From Enchytraeus crypticus (lineage: Eukaryota > Annelida > Clitellata > Enchytraeida > Enchytraeidae), in assembly GCA_905160935.1 (NCBI GenBank), contig CAJHZI010000681.1, positions 91,943 to 155,942 on the forward strand: DNA of 64,000 nt, given 5' to 3'. The position numbers were made by a program, and so were the translations under genes. The notes below the pieces were generated by a model. The model had not been told where the DNA came from. It saw nothing but the letters and a program-made list of their open reading frames with translations, and did not search any database. This document shows, one piece after another, positions 49,191-61,395 of the stretch. Numbering within the stretch: position 1 is the first letter of the stretch; every line of letters starts with the position of its first letter.

Positions 49191-49764
49191 TTTTGCTGTA
49201 CTTGATTAATAAGTATAATTTTAATCTAATAATTGTAATTTTGATTTAATAAATTACCTAAGGAAACAAAAAATGTTAACAGTAAAGTAAAAAGATTAAC
49301 ATCATGTAGATTATCTGTAAGATTAACATCATGTAGATTACCTGTAGTTTTTATTCCTTTAGTTTCTTCTCGACTTCATATATTACTGAGCAATGCAGTC
49401 GCTCAAGCTTACCTCATACCTATTTAGAGGTGGAAACTGCCATTAAACGTAGCCGTTAGGTTTTATTTTCAAGAACTAAATAGCGACATAACTTGATAAT
49501 TCACTCTTAAATTCAATGATAAAAAGAAATACCTCACCACACACCCTTGAAGCTTAGCTCGGACACTGTACCTGCATTGATCAGACTGGACGGGCACAGA
49601 AGTGACCTCACGGTTCTGGAGCTACTACACCGTCCAGCATCAGGAGCATCACATCTTCCTCATCACGTTCACTGTCCATCTTCCAGATGACGAATAGGCG
49701 CCAAGTGTCGTCAGTTCCTTCTCCAGAAGTGAACAAGTGAACATGCTCAAGATAACGATGTCAA

Positions 49765-49845
49765 AAATAAATAAATAACACGCATCATAGTAAAATGACT
49801 ACCCATATTGATAGATATGACGCTTAATACCACATAGCAATAATA
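49765..49845 (-). repeat. SINE-B fragment (tail end only)
   Basis: CACGCATCATAGTAAAATGA, CTACCCATATTGATAGATAT resembles the distal body of SINE-B. Confidence 0.5.
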
Positions 49846-50095
49846 TTATAATAATAAAATACCACATAGCAATAATATTATAATAATATAATAAAAATGC
49901 TATAATAATAATATAATAATAAGATAATAATTATTGTCTTAAAAACACATCATATTCCCTTGTATCCCAGTTTAACACTTTCAATACCACATACAAGTAG
50001 CATTATAATATTATAGTATTATAATAATATAATATAGTAGTAATCATAATATAATAATATAACAAAAATAATAATATAATAATATAACAAAAATA
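49840..50095. repeat. (AATAAT)n-rich region
   Basis: Repeated TACCACATAGCAATAATATT, ATAATAATATAAT words. Confidence 0.8.
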
Positions 50096-50096
50096 C

Positions 50097-50560
50097 TGCT
50101 CCAGATCCTGCTCCAGATCCTCTGCTCCTGCTCCAGATCCTCTAGTCCTGCTCCAGATCCTCTGCTCCTGCTCCAGATCCTCTGGTCCTGCTCCAGTTCC
50201 TCTGATCTTGCTCCAGATCCTCTGCTCCTGCTCCAAATCCTCTGATCCTGCTCCAGATCCTCTGATCCTGCTCCAGATCCTCTGATCCTGCTCCACAACC
50301 TCTGATCCTGCTCCAGATCCTCTGATGTTGCTCCAAATCATCTGATGTTGCTCCAAATCATCTGATCCTGCTCCACATCCTCTGATCCTGCTCCAGATCC
50401 TCTGATCCTGCTCCAGATCCTCCGATCCTGCTTCAGATCCTCTGATCCTGCTCCAGATCCTCTGATCCTGCTCCAGATCCTCTGATCCTGCTCCAGGTCC
50501 TCTGATCCTGCTTCAATTCCTCTGACCCTGCTCCAGATCCTGTGATGTTGCTCCAGATCC
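50097..50560. repeat. 20-bp minisatellite (CTGCTCCAGATCCTCTGATC), about 23 copies
   Basis: 20-bp period, so three units make an exact 60-base, 20-codon frame cycle (minus strand EDLEQDQRIWSR-like). Variants (GTTGCTCCAAATCA, TTGCTCC) are clustered. The open frames have no start context or homologue and are repeat artefacts. Confidence 0.95.
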
Positions 50561-50589
50561 ACACTCAGAAAGTGTACAGATCTTAACTT

Positions 50590-51085
50590 ATCAAGGAACA
50601 GAATCAGCGATGGAATTATCAGATTCTAGAATCAATGCTAGAATCATAGAAATATAGAGTAAGTGCTAGAATAGCAGAATCATATCAGAATCACAATGGT
50701 AGAATCTTAAAATCGTGGAATCATATGCTCAAAGTGTTAGAGTCAGAAAATCATATAAATATATAGTCAGTGCTACAATCGTAGAATCTTAGAATAAGTG
50801 CATAATTCATAGTATCAGTGGTAGAATCATAGTATCAGTGGTAGAATCATAGTATCAGTGGTAGAATCATAGTATCAGTGGTAGAATCATAGTATCATAG
50901 TATCAGTGGTAGAATCATAGTATCAGTGGTAGAATCATAGTATCAGTGGTAGAATCATAGTATCAGTGGTAGAATCATAGTATCAGTGGTAGAATCATAG
51001 TACCAGTGGTAGAATCATAGTATCAGTGGTAGAATCATAGTATCAGTGGTAGAATCATAGTATCAGTGGTAGAATCATAGAATAA
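50590..51085. repeat. 20-bp minisatellite (GTAGAATCATAGTATCAGTG) with decayed left flank
   Basis: From 50806 about 13 near-perfect units. Before that, related words AGAATCATAGAA, CAGTGCTAGAAT are loosely arranged, as if the array grew out of an older degenerate repeat. Confidence 0.93.
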
Positions 51086-51343
51086 TTTATAAGCATCATC
51101 TCTCACCAGTAAACAAATAGGATTGAATCATTTCTCACCAGTAAACAGAATTAGTGTGAAATCATCTCACCAGTGAAGATTACCCCTCCATTCAGCTGTA
51201 ACCATACCCTTATCTCAAGACAAATGTCATTTTGATGTCCCGCTTTCTTTAGATAGTGGAATTGCACTGTTTAGATCTCGCTTTCTCTTGTGGTCTCTGT
51301 GTACTCAGACGTCATCGTGTGGTGCTTTGCCGCCCGTTTGTGT

Positions 51344-51440
51344 AGAGTCTGCAAGAGACGTCCTTGACATTGCCTTATGGTGAGGAACCGGACGTTAAAT
51401 TCTTATTGACTGACTGACTGATTGATTGATTGACTGATTA
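51344..51440 (+). repeat. SINE-C element followed by (GATT)n
   Basis: GAGACGTCCTTGACATTGCC, TTATGGTGAGGAACCGGACG, TTAAATTCTTATT, then GACTGATTGATT. Confidence 0.78.
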
Positions 51441-51680
51441 ATTGATGTCACCTAAGCAGTAGATCTTCACGTAGAGATTAAGAAGCAACTGAAAAGTGTT
51501 AGCAGCAGCAGCAGCAGCGGCACAACCAGCTTCAACAGCAGCACTGCAGCACCTACTCGTAGACTTCTCTTATATCATCATTACTCACCCGAGTAGAGAG
51601 GTCACTGGACAACTTTACGCAACAGACTGGCTATAACTTTTAATTAGACAACAAGGCAACAATCAAATTAAAGATGATAA

Positions 51681-51915
51681 TAAGTAAACGCACATTATAG
51701 TGAAATGATCAACTGTGTTGATATCTATCACTTTTAAGTTTTAACATGCTTAAACCGTTAGGCAATTTAGACCATATTCCGTATAATCAGTCCAGTGAAT
51801 GTCCGAGATTTTACTCCCAGATCAGCGCGGCTGGGATTTGAACTCATGAGGGTGAAATTCACCTCAGGATCTGTCATTTAAAACTTCACGACGTTACCCC
51901 TACGCTATTATGACA
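51681..51915 (-). repeat. SINE-B copy
   Basis: CATTATAGTGAAATGATCAA, GATCAGCGCGGCTGGGATTT, GGATCTGTCATTTAAAAC. The B-box complement is altered (GGATTTGAACTC). Same orientation as the other two SINE-B copies. Confidence 0.83.
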
Positions 51916-52359
51916 TTCAATTAAACATATTTCTGGTATCACAGGCTTTAGACAAAACCTTAGTGTTTCTTCTATCTCCTTATTTCTTTGTTTACTGCGG
52001 TGGTCAGCTCGATAGGGTACTTCAATGCCCTCTCTGAAGGCCGTAGTGAGCAAATTTTATTTTCTGTTTGATGCTAGATATGTTGATTCACACTCTCAAC
52101 TGTTGATTTATCTGCATTCACAATTATTTGTCGATGTTTGATGACTTTGAAATAAACATATGTACTACTACTACTGCGATAAAAAAAACAGTAAAATTAA
52201 CTTTGTAATCTCAAGTGCCTTCATTATTTACATAATAATGATGATTAATAACGAAGTATATAAAATTGGTTAAAGTATGCAGCAAAGAAATGAAATATTA
52301 TAGAAAACCAGCAATAGCTCCAGCATCTCCTGTCTCCAAATTGTCTCCACACTTTACTC

Positions 52360-52918
52360 TCCTAGTCTCCAGTAGACGAGTCTCCAGTAGACGAGTCTCC
52401 AGTAGACGAGTCTCCAGTAGAAGAGTCTCTCCAGTAGACGAGTCTCCAGTAGACGAGTCTCCAGTAGACGAGTCTCCAGTAGAAGAGTCTCTCCAGTAGA
52501 CGAGTCTCCAGTAGACGAGTCTCCAGTAGACGAGTCTCCAGTAGACGAGTCTCCAGTAGACTCTCCAGTAGACGAGTCTCCAGTAGACGAGTAGACGAGT
52601 CTCCAGTAGACGAGTCTCTAGTAGACGATTCTCCAGTAGACGATTCTCCAGTAGACGAGTCTCCAGTAGACGAGTCTCTCCAGTAGACGAGTCTCTCCAG
52701 TAGACGAGTCTCCAGTAGACAAGTCTCCAGTAGACGAGTAGACGAATCTCCAGTAGACAAGTCTCCAGTAGACAAGTCTCCAGTAGACAAGTCTCCAGAG
52801 ACGAGTCTCCAGTAGACGAGTCTCCAGTAGACAAGTCTCCAGTAGACAAGTCTCCAGTAGACGAGTCTCCAGTAGACGAGTCTCTAGTAGACGAGTCTCT
52901 AGTAGACGAGTCTCCATA
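52360..52918. repeat. 15-bp minisatellite (CTCCAGTAGACGAGT), about 36 copies
   Basis: Perfect 15-bp units, i.e. five codons, interrupted by shortened units. The period keeps frames open for up to 180 codons on the minus strand and as SPVDE repeats on the plus strand. No gene evidence. A GGGGCTCTA(C/T)A run follows to 52975. Confidence 0.96.
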
Positions 52919-53144
52919 GTATAGGGGCTCTACAAGGGCTCTATAGGGGCTCTACAGGGGCTCTATAGAGGCTCCTGCTCGGAGCTCCAACACTTCAAGT
53001 ATTCGCCGTGGCGCAGGACTAGAGGCTTCAGCTGCAAGCGACAGAACTTGAGAGAACAACAATAATTCACAGCATCAAATAAAACACAATATTTATCAAA
53101 CATTTTTGTTCTAAATCGCGAGCTTCAAACTATATTAAAACATT

Positions 53145-53275
53145 AGACTATAAACCACATTAATACATTAGACTATAAACTACATTAATACATTAGACTA
53201 TAAACTACATTAATACATTAGACTATAAACTACATTAATACATTAGACTATAAACTATATATCAATACATTAGAC
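53145..53275. repeat. 24-bp repeat (AATACATTAGACTATAAACT), 6 copies
   Basis: Nearly identical units with ACATT at the joins. Confidence 0.92.
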
Positions 53276-53279
53276 TAAT

Positions 53280-54240
53280 TTAAATGAACGAGAAAAATAT
53301 TCAAGGAATGAAACAACAATTTAACAGACGCACCATCACTGGAGGCTACAGCTGAACCTACGTGTTCACTGGACATCAGAGCGAGAGTGAAATGAAACTT
53401 AAACACAAATTAAACCTTCGCACGATCAAGCAAATAGAAAGAGCTCAAAGCTCTAGCAAACTGCAGATCTACTGAGGTAAAACTGAGATTTGCTAGCAAA
53501 CAGCATTTAGAGCTTAAAGCTCTAGCAAACTGCACGATTAGTAAACCAAGCAAATAGCTGGAAGAGCTTAAATAGCGTTAGCTATCAATCCAACGCTGTA
53601 AGCTAGAATTGCAATAAACACTTTTTTCAAAAACAAATGTAGGTTCTTAGGCTTTTAATGTTTTAGATTTTAGATTTCTTTTAGATTTTTAATGTTTTGG
53701 TTTATTAGATTTTTTCAATTAAAAAGCTAAAATCTTGACATCATACTCAGAAATGATAAATTACCAAAATAATAATTTGTAATATTTATCAAAACTCTAC
53801 GCAAAATTGTCGGATTTTAATTTTCAAATTTTTCAACATATTTTGACTTATAAAGCTTTTTCATACCTAAAAGGCTTATTTTTAGGCCTTTTGAAATTTT
53901 AGGTTATTTAAAAAAAATTAAAAACCATAAAAACCTTGCAAACTTACTTTTGCTGCAATGAGCAGAGTTCTGTTGCTTCATACGAATTTTAAAGCACTAG
54001 AGTAGGAATACTGCTTGTAACTATGATTTTAAGTTTAATGGAAAATAAAATATTACTTGACACTAGATCTTCAATATGACTTCACAATTTAACACTATTT
54101 GACACTGGCAGCCCATGTTCAGTAGGAACTAAATCAAATTGAATTGTGGCGAGATGTTTGGCGCATATTGCGATGGAGTTTAGTTTGGAACAGCAGGCTA
54201 CATAGAACGAGGAATGAGATTTAGTAGATTTTTGTTATAT
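53280..54240. other. Non-coding DNA
   Basis: No gene seen. Short repeats AGAGCTTAAAGCTCTAGCAAA (inverted-repeat-like AGAGCTTAAAGCTCT) occur near 53437-53535, and TTTAGATTTT runs near 53650-53710. Confidence 0.5.
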
Positions 54241-54249
54241 TTGGCTTTC

Positions 54250-54950
54250 TAGGTGAGGTAAGGTCTAGTTGGTAGGTTAAATGAGGTTAAGGTGTGGTTA
54301 GAAGGCTAGGTGAGGTAAGGTGTGGTTGAAGACTAGGTGAGGTAAGGTGTGGTTGAAAGACTAGGGGAGGTAAGATATGGTGGAAGACTGGGTGAGGTAA
54401 GGTATGGTGGAAGACTAGGTGAGGTAAGTTGTGGTGAAAGACTAGGTGAGGTAAGGTATGGTAGAAGACTAGGTGAGTTAAAGTAAGGTGGAAGACTAGG
54501 TGAGGTAAGGTGTGGCGAAAGACTAGGTGAGGTAAGGTGTGGTGGAAGACTAGGTGAGGTAAGGAGTGGTGAAAGACTAGGTGAGGTAAGGTATGGTGGA
54601 ATGCTAGGTGAGGTAAGGTGTGGTTGAAGACTAGGTGAGGTAAGGTGTGGTTGAAGACTAGGTGAGGTAAGGTATGGTGAAAGACTAGGTGAGGTAAGGT
54701 ATGGTGAAAGACTAGGTGAGGTAAGGTATGGTGAAATGCTAGGTGAGGTAAGGTGTGGTGGAAGACTAGGTGAGGTGAGGTGTGGTGAAAGGATAGGTGA
54801 GGTAAGGTGTGGTGGAAGACTAGGTGAGGTGAGGTGTAGTAAAAGACTAGGTGAGGTAAGGTGTGGTAAAAGACTAGATGAGGTAAGGTGTGGTGAAAGG
54901 ATAGGTGAGGTAAGGTATAGTGGAAGACTAGGTGAGGTAATGTGGAGCAG
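54250..54950. repeat. 27-bp minisatellite (GACTAGGTGAGGTAAGGTG), about 25 copies
   Basis: GAAAGACTAGGTGAGGTAAG, GTGTGGT units with variant ATGCTAG and GGATAGG copies. Strand asymmetry is extreme (almost no C). Confidence 0.95.
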
Positions 54951-55029
54951 CGACAGACAAGATTGGGTATGATTTTCTAGCTAGCACTGGAAAAGGATTG
55001 TGGCTTCGATGAGATTGCGTAATTTAGAC

Positions 55030-55800
55030 AGGTCGGGTTAAGTGTATCGTGAGGAGATAAGGTAAAGTAATGCACGGTAGGGTAGGGGATGGTAGGTAGG
55101 GTAGGGGATGGTAGGTAGGGTCAGTTCGGCTAATGCAAGATAGGCTAGGGTTGGGATAGGGTAGGGTAGTTCAGGTTAGGGTAGGATATAGTAGGACAAG
55201 ATAGGGTAGAGTATGGTTGGGTAGGGTATGATAGAGTTGGATGGGCGACGGTATGATGGGGTAGGGTAGGATATGTTATGGTAGTGTAGGGTATGGTCGA
55301 GTAGTGTAGGGTAGAATAGTGTAGGATATGGTAGGGTTTGTTAGGGTAAGGTAGTGTTGGGTTTAGTGGGGTATGGTATGGTAGGGTTGGGTTTGGTAGG
55401 GTATAGTGGGGTAGAGTAGGGTAGGGTATGGTAGGATAGGATAGGGTATTGTTAGGTAGGGTAGGGTTGGGTTAAGTAGGGTTGAGTAGGGTAGGGCTGT
55501 GTAGTATTGGGTAGGGTAGGGCGGGAAGAATAGAACATGGTAGAGTAGGATAGGATAGCTCAGGGCTAGGTATGGAAGGGTAGGGTAGGGTAGGGTAGGG
55601 TAGGTTTTGGTAGGGTATTGTGGGGTAGTGTATGGTAAAGTAGGGTAGGATAATGTAAGGTAGGGTAGGGTTGGGTGGACTGAATAGGGTAGGCTTGTGT
55701 AGTATAGGGTAGGGTAGGGCAGGGTATGGTATGGTAGGGTAGAATAAGGTAGGGTAGGTTTTGATAGGTTACGGCAGGGTAGGGTAAGGTGGGGTTACAG
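55030..55800. repeat. (GGGTA)n-like degenerate array
   Basis: GTAGGGTAGGGTATGGTAGG words throughout. At 55575-55600 four or more perfect GGGTA units give a G-quadruplex-capable run. Related to the array at the right window edge. Confidence 0.93.
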
Positions 55801-55984
55801 TTACGGATTACAGTTACGGAAAACTATTCGATAGTTGCGTATACATTCCTGTGTGTAATTGTGTGCAAGTTTGTGTTTTGTGTGTGTAATTGTGTATGTG
55901 TAATTGGGAATAAAAATAGAGCACAAATGTTAATGAGAAGGTAGATGTTATAAATAAATAGACTATTGGCACATGAAACTATAC

Positions 55985-56026
55985 GAGAGAGAGAGAGAGA
56001 GCAGAGAGAGAGAGAAAAAAAAAAGA
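55985..56026. repeat. (GA)n microsatellite
   Basis: GAGAGAGA run then poly-A/AG. Confidence 0.9.
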
Positions 56027-56226
56027 GACCGTATTAAACAGCAATACGTTGAGAGATGTATGCTACATTACACTTTTAATATATAAGCGATGAAAATTGT
56101 AATGTCTATCAGCTAAAAATTCCATCAAATGGATACTACTAGTAAAGCTGAGGATTTAAATTAGTCATTAGCGATATAGAAATACTGGATGATTCGATAA
56201 ATATTCAATTACCAGGCAAACACGGA

Positions 56227-56580
56227 ATGGCTATATCATACATAAGATGGGGTCAGATTTATATTATTTTTTTACCGTTATTCGTTCTGCAAATGGATCC
56301 TCAGGAATTGCTCTATCAAGATAATATGTTAAGAGTAATCTGGATTAACTTTCTGTTACAAATATGGACAAACATTGGACTATCGATTGTGTTAAGTAAA
56401 TTTGATCAACCAGATTTTAAAAAATTGTACCAGTTTAAAAAACTACCGGATAAATCTAAAAATGCTGTCCATAGAATACACAATGTACCACTTGAGAGTA
56501 TATCAGAAGAAATAAGAAATGTTATAAGAGATTTATTTGCTGGGAATCAACCACTGACAATTTTTCACGTAAAAATCTAA
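56227..56580 (+). CDS. Unrecognised ORF, 117 codons
   Basis: Starts ATGGCTATATCATACATA. Codon composition is ordinary and not repeat-driven, unlike other frames nearby. The N-terminal 60 residues are hydrophobic (YIIFLPLFVLQ; VIWINFLLQIW), possibly one or two membrane segments; the rest is charged (FKKLYQFKKLPDKSKNAVHR). It does not match any family I know. Flanking DNA to 57240 is also non-repetitive and has broken open stretches, so it may be an exon or a remnant of an unidentified element. No splice sites assigned. Confidence 0.3.
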   Translation: MAISYIRWGQIYIIFLPLFVLQMDPQELLYQDNMLRVIWINFLLQIWTNIGLSIVLSKFDQPDFKKLYQFKKLPDKSKNAVHRIHNVPLESISEEIRNVIRDLFAGNQPLTIFHVKI

Positions 56581-57264
56581 TATTAACCTGGATTCTACAA
56601 ATCTAGTGAAAATCCATTTCCCAGTGGTATATCACGGACGTGTATGGAAAAACAACACTTCGGGAATTTCCTGAATCCCTTACCATGGACCGAGTGGCAT
56701 AGTCAAAAACCCTGATCAATTAAACCCAAGGCAATTACTGTATGCAGGGGAACTGCTATTAATTAACCTTAAACGTGTGGGCATACTCAGTACGACTATG
56801 ATATTGTGACAAACAATTTACTTGACTTCAATCAAGCTGAGACTACGTTATAGGAAACAAATGTATCTAGGAATGTAAAGAAATTGCTTTTACAACAACT
56901 ATGGCTGCCATCGGAAAATATGGCTAAATTTAAAAATGGTCAGTCTTTCATTTTTGGAAAATTTCTGCTAGGTAAACTCTTAACAAGATAAACATGCATC
57001 ATTTGGTAGACGCAGACTTCATGGGATGGGAAGGCGGTTATGGATTAGGTAAATTGAATGGGAGGGAGGCAACGACTTAAGCTAATAAATCGATAACATC
57101 TAGAATAAATATTCACCGACAAAATGGATAACTATTAGGCCTATACTAGAGATTAGTAAATTTGTTCATTAATAGTACATTCCTTGTAAGGAAAAAACTT
57201 GGGAATATCCTGCTATCATATTGGAAAATCACTGTGACCACATCTCGATTTATTAGATATTGCC

Positions 57265-57600
57265 TGATATTGGGGTGTACTCTTATATTACCGGCTATTT
57301 GGGTGTACTCTAATATTACCGGATATTGAGGTGTACTCTTACATTACCGGATATTGAGGTGTACACTTATATTACCGGCTATTGTGGGGTACACTTATAT
57401 TGCCAGCTATTGAGGTGTAATTGGGGTGGGTACTCTTATATTACCGGCAATTGTGGGGTACACTAATATTTCCAGCTATTGGGGTGTAATTGGGGTGTGT
57501 ACTCTTACATTACCGGCAATTGTGGGGTACACTAATATTGCCAGCTATTGGGGTGTAATTGGGATGTACTCTTGTACTACCGGCTATTGGGAGTACTCTT
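57265..57600. repeat. 28-bp minisatellite, block 1
   Basis: GGTGTACTCTTATATTACCG, GCTATTGG units mixed with longer ones containing GGGGTGTAATTGGGGTGTGT. Confidence 0.93.
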
Positions 57601-57688
57601 ATATTATTGTTTTTATCTTATTTTTCTTTGGACTTGCACCAGTTTAAATTTAACTTGTAATTCTTCAATTGTATTTTTGAGGTAACCA

Positions 57689-57704
57689 ACTAGATGGCGC
57701 TAGT
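57689..57704 (+). promoter_or_regulatory. CTCF-like motif
   Basis: CCAACTAGATGGCGCTAG contains AGATGGCGC, matching 13 of 14 positions of CCASYAGRKGGCRS by eye. It sits in the unique 270-bp island between the two blocks of the 28-bp array. Confidence 0.35.
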
Positions 57705-57869
57705 CCCTGATTTGGTAGCCTCTATTTCAGATCAAATTCATGGAACTGCAAGTAAGCCCATTGATAGAATTGACAGATTATTAATTATGTGATGATTGCG
57801 ATTTTGACTGAAATATTTTTTCTGATATGAATTCATAACTAGTATACATGTGGTGGTAAACATAAACTC

Positions 57870-59015
57870 TTACCAGTTATTGAGGTGTACTCTTATATTA
57901 CCGGCTATTGAGGTGTACTCTAATATTATGGGCTGTTGAGGTGTACTCTTATATTACCGGCTATTGAGGTGTACTCTAATATTATGGGCTGTTGAGGTGT
58001 ACTCTTATATTACCGGCTATTGAGGTGTACTCTAATATTATGGGTTGTTGAGGTGTACTCTTATATTACCGGCTATTGAGGTGTACTCTAATATCATGGG
58101 CTATTGAGGTGTACTCCTATATTACCGGCAATTGGGGTGTACTCTTGTATTACCGGCTACTGAGTTGTACACTTATATTACTGGTTATTGGGGGTGTACT
58201 CTTGTATTACCGGTTATTTGGGTGTACTTTATTTACCGGTTATGGGGTGTCCTTTATAATACCGGTTATTTGGGTGTACCTTATAATACAGGTTATTGGG
58301 GTGTACTTTATATTACCGGTTATTTGGTTGTACTTTATTTACCGGTTATTGGGATGTACTTTATAATACCGGTTATTTGGGTGTACTTTATATTACCGGT
58401 TATTGGGGTGTACTTTATTTACCGGTTATTTGGGTGTACTTTATAATATCGGTTATTGGGATGTACTTTATATTACCGGTTATTTGGGTGTACTTTATTT
58501 ACCGATTATTGGGGTGTACTTTATATTACCGGCTATTGGGTGTACTCTTATATTACCGGCTATTGGGGTGTACTTTTATATTACCGGCTATTGGAGTGTA
58601 CTCTTATAATACCGGCTATTGGAGTGTACTCTTATATTACCGACTATTGGAGTGTACTTTATTTTACCGGCTCTTGAGGTGTACTTTTTATTACCGGCTC
58701 TTGAGGTGTACTTTATTATACCGGCTATTTGGGTGTACTTTATATTACCGGCTATTGGGGTGTACTCTTATATTATCGGCTATTGGGGTGTACTCTTATA
58801 ATACCGGCTCTTGAAGTGTACTTTTTATTACCGGCTCTTGAGGTGTACTTTATTATACCGGCTATTTGGTTGTACTTTATATTACCATCTATTGGGGTGT
58901 ACTCTTATATTATCGGCTATTGGGGTGTAGTCTTATATTATCGGCTATTGGGGTGTACTCTTATATTATCGGCTATTGGGGTGTACTCTTATATTACCGG
59001 CTATTGGGGTGTACT
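57870..59015. repeat. 28-bp minisatellite, block 2, with sub-domains
   Basis: Left part (57880-58110) alternates two unit types (TATTACCGGCTATTGAGG and TATTATGGGCTGTTGAGG), i.e. a 56-bp dimer. The middle (58190-58520) uses GGTTATT and ACTTTAT(TT) units; the right part uses GGCTATTGGGG and GGCTCTTGAGG. The open frames (up to 213 codons) come from the 28-bp period. Confidence 0.95.
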
Positions 59016-59329
59016 TTCGTGGTGGGTTGAAGGACCAAGCACTGGTAGTGACCGAGACTCTGAACCTGCCAAACCTCAGCGCCAGTGTAACGTGGCTTTC
59101 CAGTATGAAAGAGAGACATCATATGCTGACCTTCAGCTTCAGACGGGAGGGTATCCCTTCCAACTCATCTCTACATATTTCTCTCTTCATATCTCCCTGC
59201 ATGTCTCTTTCTCTACGTGTCTCTTTCTCTACAGTCTCTCTCTCTACATGTCTCTTTCTCTTCATATCTCTCTACATGTCTTTCTCTGCGTGTCTCTTTC
59301 TCTACATATACTTGTAGAGTCCCTACACC

Positions 59330-59501
59330 TCTCTTCACCTGGGATTTTCAAGTCACAAGGAAAATTCTAAAAGCCAATGAGAGTGGTCTTCATCAGAAAG
59401 TCTTAGCTGACTCGTTTGGTCTGGTGAAGCAGACAGTCCACACCATATGGAATGACAGGAATAAAATAAGAGACGCTCTTGCCAGTGGGCGCCAGAACTA
59501 A
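59330..59501 (+). mobile_element. Pogo/Tigger-like transposase fragment (CENP-B-type helix-turn-helix)
   Basis: One frame reads TRKILKANESGLHQKVLADS, FGLVKQTVHTIWNDRNKIRD. It fits the N-terminal HTH of pogo/Tigger transposases (ILK-ESG, (V)A-x-FG, -T(V)-x-IW-x-R-KI). A stop follows at 59499. No DDE catalytic region is recognised downstream, so this is a short fossil piece of a DNA transposon. Confidence 0.5.
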
Positions 59502-60300
59502 AGAGAAAACTGCGCAGTTCCGTGTACGTGGTACAGGAATCAGGTGTCAGAGGGCCGCCACTTTGGAATTTATAATAATGAGCAAATCATTAATGCGAAA
59601 GGATCATTGATTGATACAGTCAATGATATGAATATTTCGAACTTTCCCAAGGCCATACGTACGAGAAGATACAGCACGTCTAAGCCTTCCAATGAATGGT
59701 ATGACATTTTTCTTATTATCTCGATAATGAATGAACAAGATCATCTGAAGGGTCTAGTGATATATGTGGCCGATCATCCTGACTGGAGGGAGATATGGAG
59801 ATTTTGTGTGTGAGGATGGACACACCTTAGGCATACATAAAATAGGTGTGTGATAATTCTACATACTGCACTTCCGGTAAAAGTGAATTCACAAAAATAC
59901 CTCTGTAAAATCCCTTTGAGGTGACCAAGCGCCTCAGTATCAATGGCAGGGATACTACACAATCGAGTCCTAGGTTAGCTGGGAATAGAATTGTTTATCT
60001 CAAAACGGCATCGTCAGCATACCAACCTTCAAGACACAACGGGATTCTACTCTTCTTTAACTGAAAGTTCTTTACAACAACAGTGATTTGGTAGCATGCT
60101 GACAGCTGAAGCAGAAGCGACTTCGACATTTCAAAACATCTCAACAAGACAGCAAAGTACTAAGCTCAGATCCGGTGCAAAGCCAAATACACTTCAAAGT
60201 TCAAACATGTCCTGAGGCAGGGGAGGGTGGGGTAACTGAGATCTTATGCTTATGCTAACATGAAAATATTGCAAAATATACTAACTTCCTATATCTTAGT
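59502..60300. other. Unassigned DNA after the HTH fragment
   Basis: An 89-codon frame at 59544-59813 (NEWYDIFLIISIMNEQDHL) is not repeat-derived. I do not recognise it and cannot tell whether it belongs to the transposon. Confidence 0.3.
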
Positions 60301-60309
60301 ATTGCGCAT

Positions 60310-60650
60310 CGTTAATGTCTGAAGCTGGGGAAACCATTCAGCTGCAGATAGCTTCACGTGTGAAGCTGGGGAAACCATTCAACTGCAGACAGCTACACGT
60401 GTGAAGCTGGGGAAACCATTCAACTGCAGACAGCTACAAGTGTGAAACTGGGGAAACCGTTCAGCTGCAGACAGCTACACGTGTGAAGCTGGGGAAACCA
60501 TTCAGCAGCAGACAGCTGCATGTGTGAAGCTGGGGAAACCATTCAGTTGCAGACAGCTTCACATGTGAAGATGGGGAAACCATTCAGCTGCAGACAGCTG
60601 CACGTGTGAAGCTGGGGAAATCATTCAGCTGAAGACAGTTACATCCAATA
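60310..60650. repeat. 41-bp minisatellite, 8 copies
   Basis: TGTGAAGCTGGGGAAACCAT, TCAGCTGCAGACAGCTACAC units. CAGCTG and CTGCAG palindromes occur in each. Confidence 0.94.
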
Positions 60651-61129
60651 AGTAGCTCAAAGATAATCATCTTTTCCTGAGACCAGAAGAGAAATCTGAT
60701 ATCTAGCAGCAGCTTTCCATTTGTCCAGTGAGAGCATCATCAAGGTAAGGATGTGAAAAACAAGGATGCCTAGGACAGACGAAGAAATACAAAATTGTCT
60801 CCGCACACAATGAGTGATGAATAGGAACCTATCGAGAATCGTATTTTCACTGAAATTCTTATTCACGAACAAAAGTCACACTAGAACTGAATTGATGGAT
60901 CATCACTTCTTGAAATACGATACTGAGACTGCAAGTGTCCACTGGTATCTCTTAGCAACATATTTGGATAAATAATTGGAATCCGTCGAGTGGGTGAATG
61001 GGTCAGGCATGCAAAACAATCTTAAACTTAATTCAAATGCGGAATCTGCTGAGATTAATTAGGCGTTCTCTAATACAGAATATCGGTGTATCCTCGCCAT
61101 AATTCCTCTGCCAGTGGCAATTGTAATGA

Positions 61130-61395
61130 AAAGACAATTCTAATCCAGGGTTATTCTAATCGAGGGGCAATTGTAATCTATGGACAATTGTAGTCAATGG
61201 AAAATTATAATCAAGGGGCAATTCTAATCGAGGGGGAATTTTAATCGAAGGACAATTGTAATTGAGGGGCAATTATAATCGAGGGGCATCTATTATGGGC
61301 AATTATAATAGAGGGGCAATTCTAATCAAGGGGTAATTCTAATCAAGGGGCAATTCTAATAGAGGGAAAATTCTAATCGAGGGGCAATTGTAAAG
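61130..61395. repeat. 17-bp minisatellite (GGGGCAATTCTAATCGA), about 15 copies
   Basis: Units vary at GCAATT(C/G)TAAT(C/A)(G/A)A; the left half is more diverged. Confidence 0.92.

Noticed and set aside
50003-50562. Minus-strand frames with repeated EDLEQDQRIWSR-like peptide
   Set aside because: Product of the 20-bp array; unrelated flanks and no gene context.
52298-52917. Long minus-strand frames of LLETR/STGDS repeats
   Set aside because: Product of the 15-bp array; a period divisible by three keeps frames open.
55030-55800. Nuclear-receptor half-sites (AGGTNA) in the GGTAAGG/GGGTA arrays
   Set aside because: Any GGT-rich array produces such words; no extended ERR site is present.
58076-59370. 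Frames of up to 213 codons resembling a hydrophobic repeat protein
   Set aside because: Translation of the 28-bp array; several frames are equally open.
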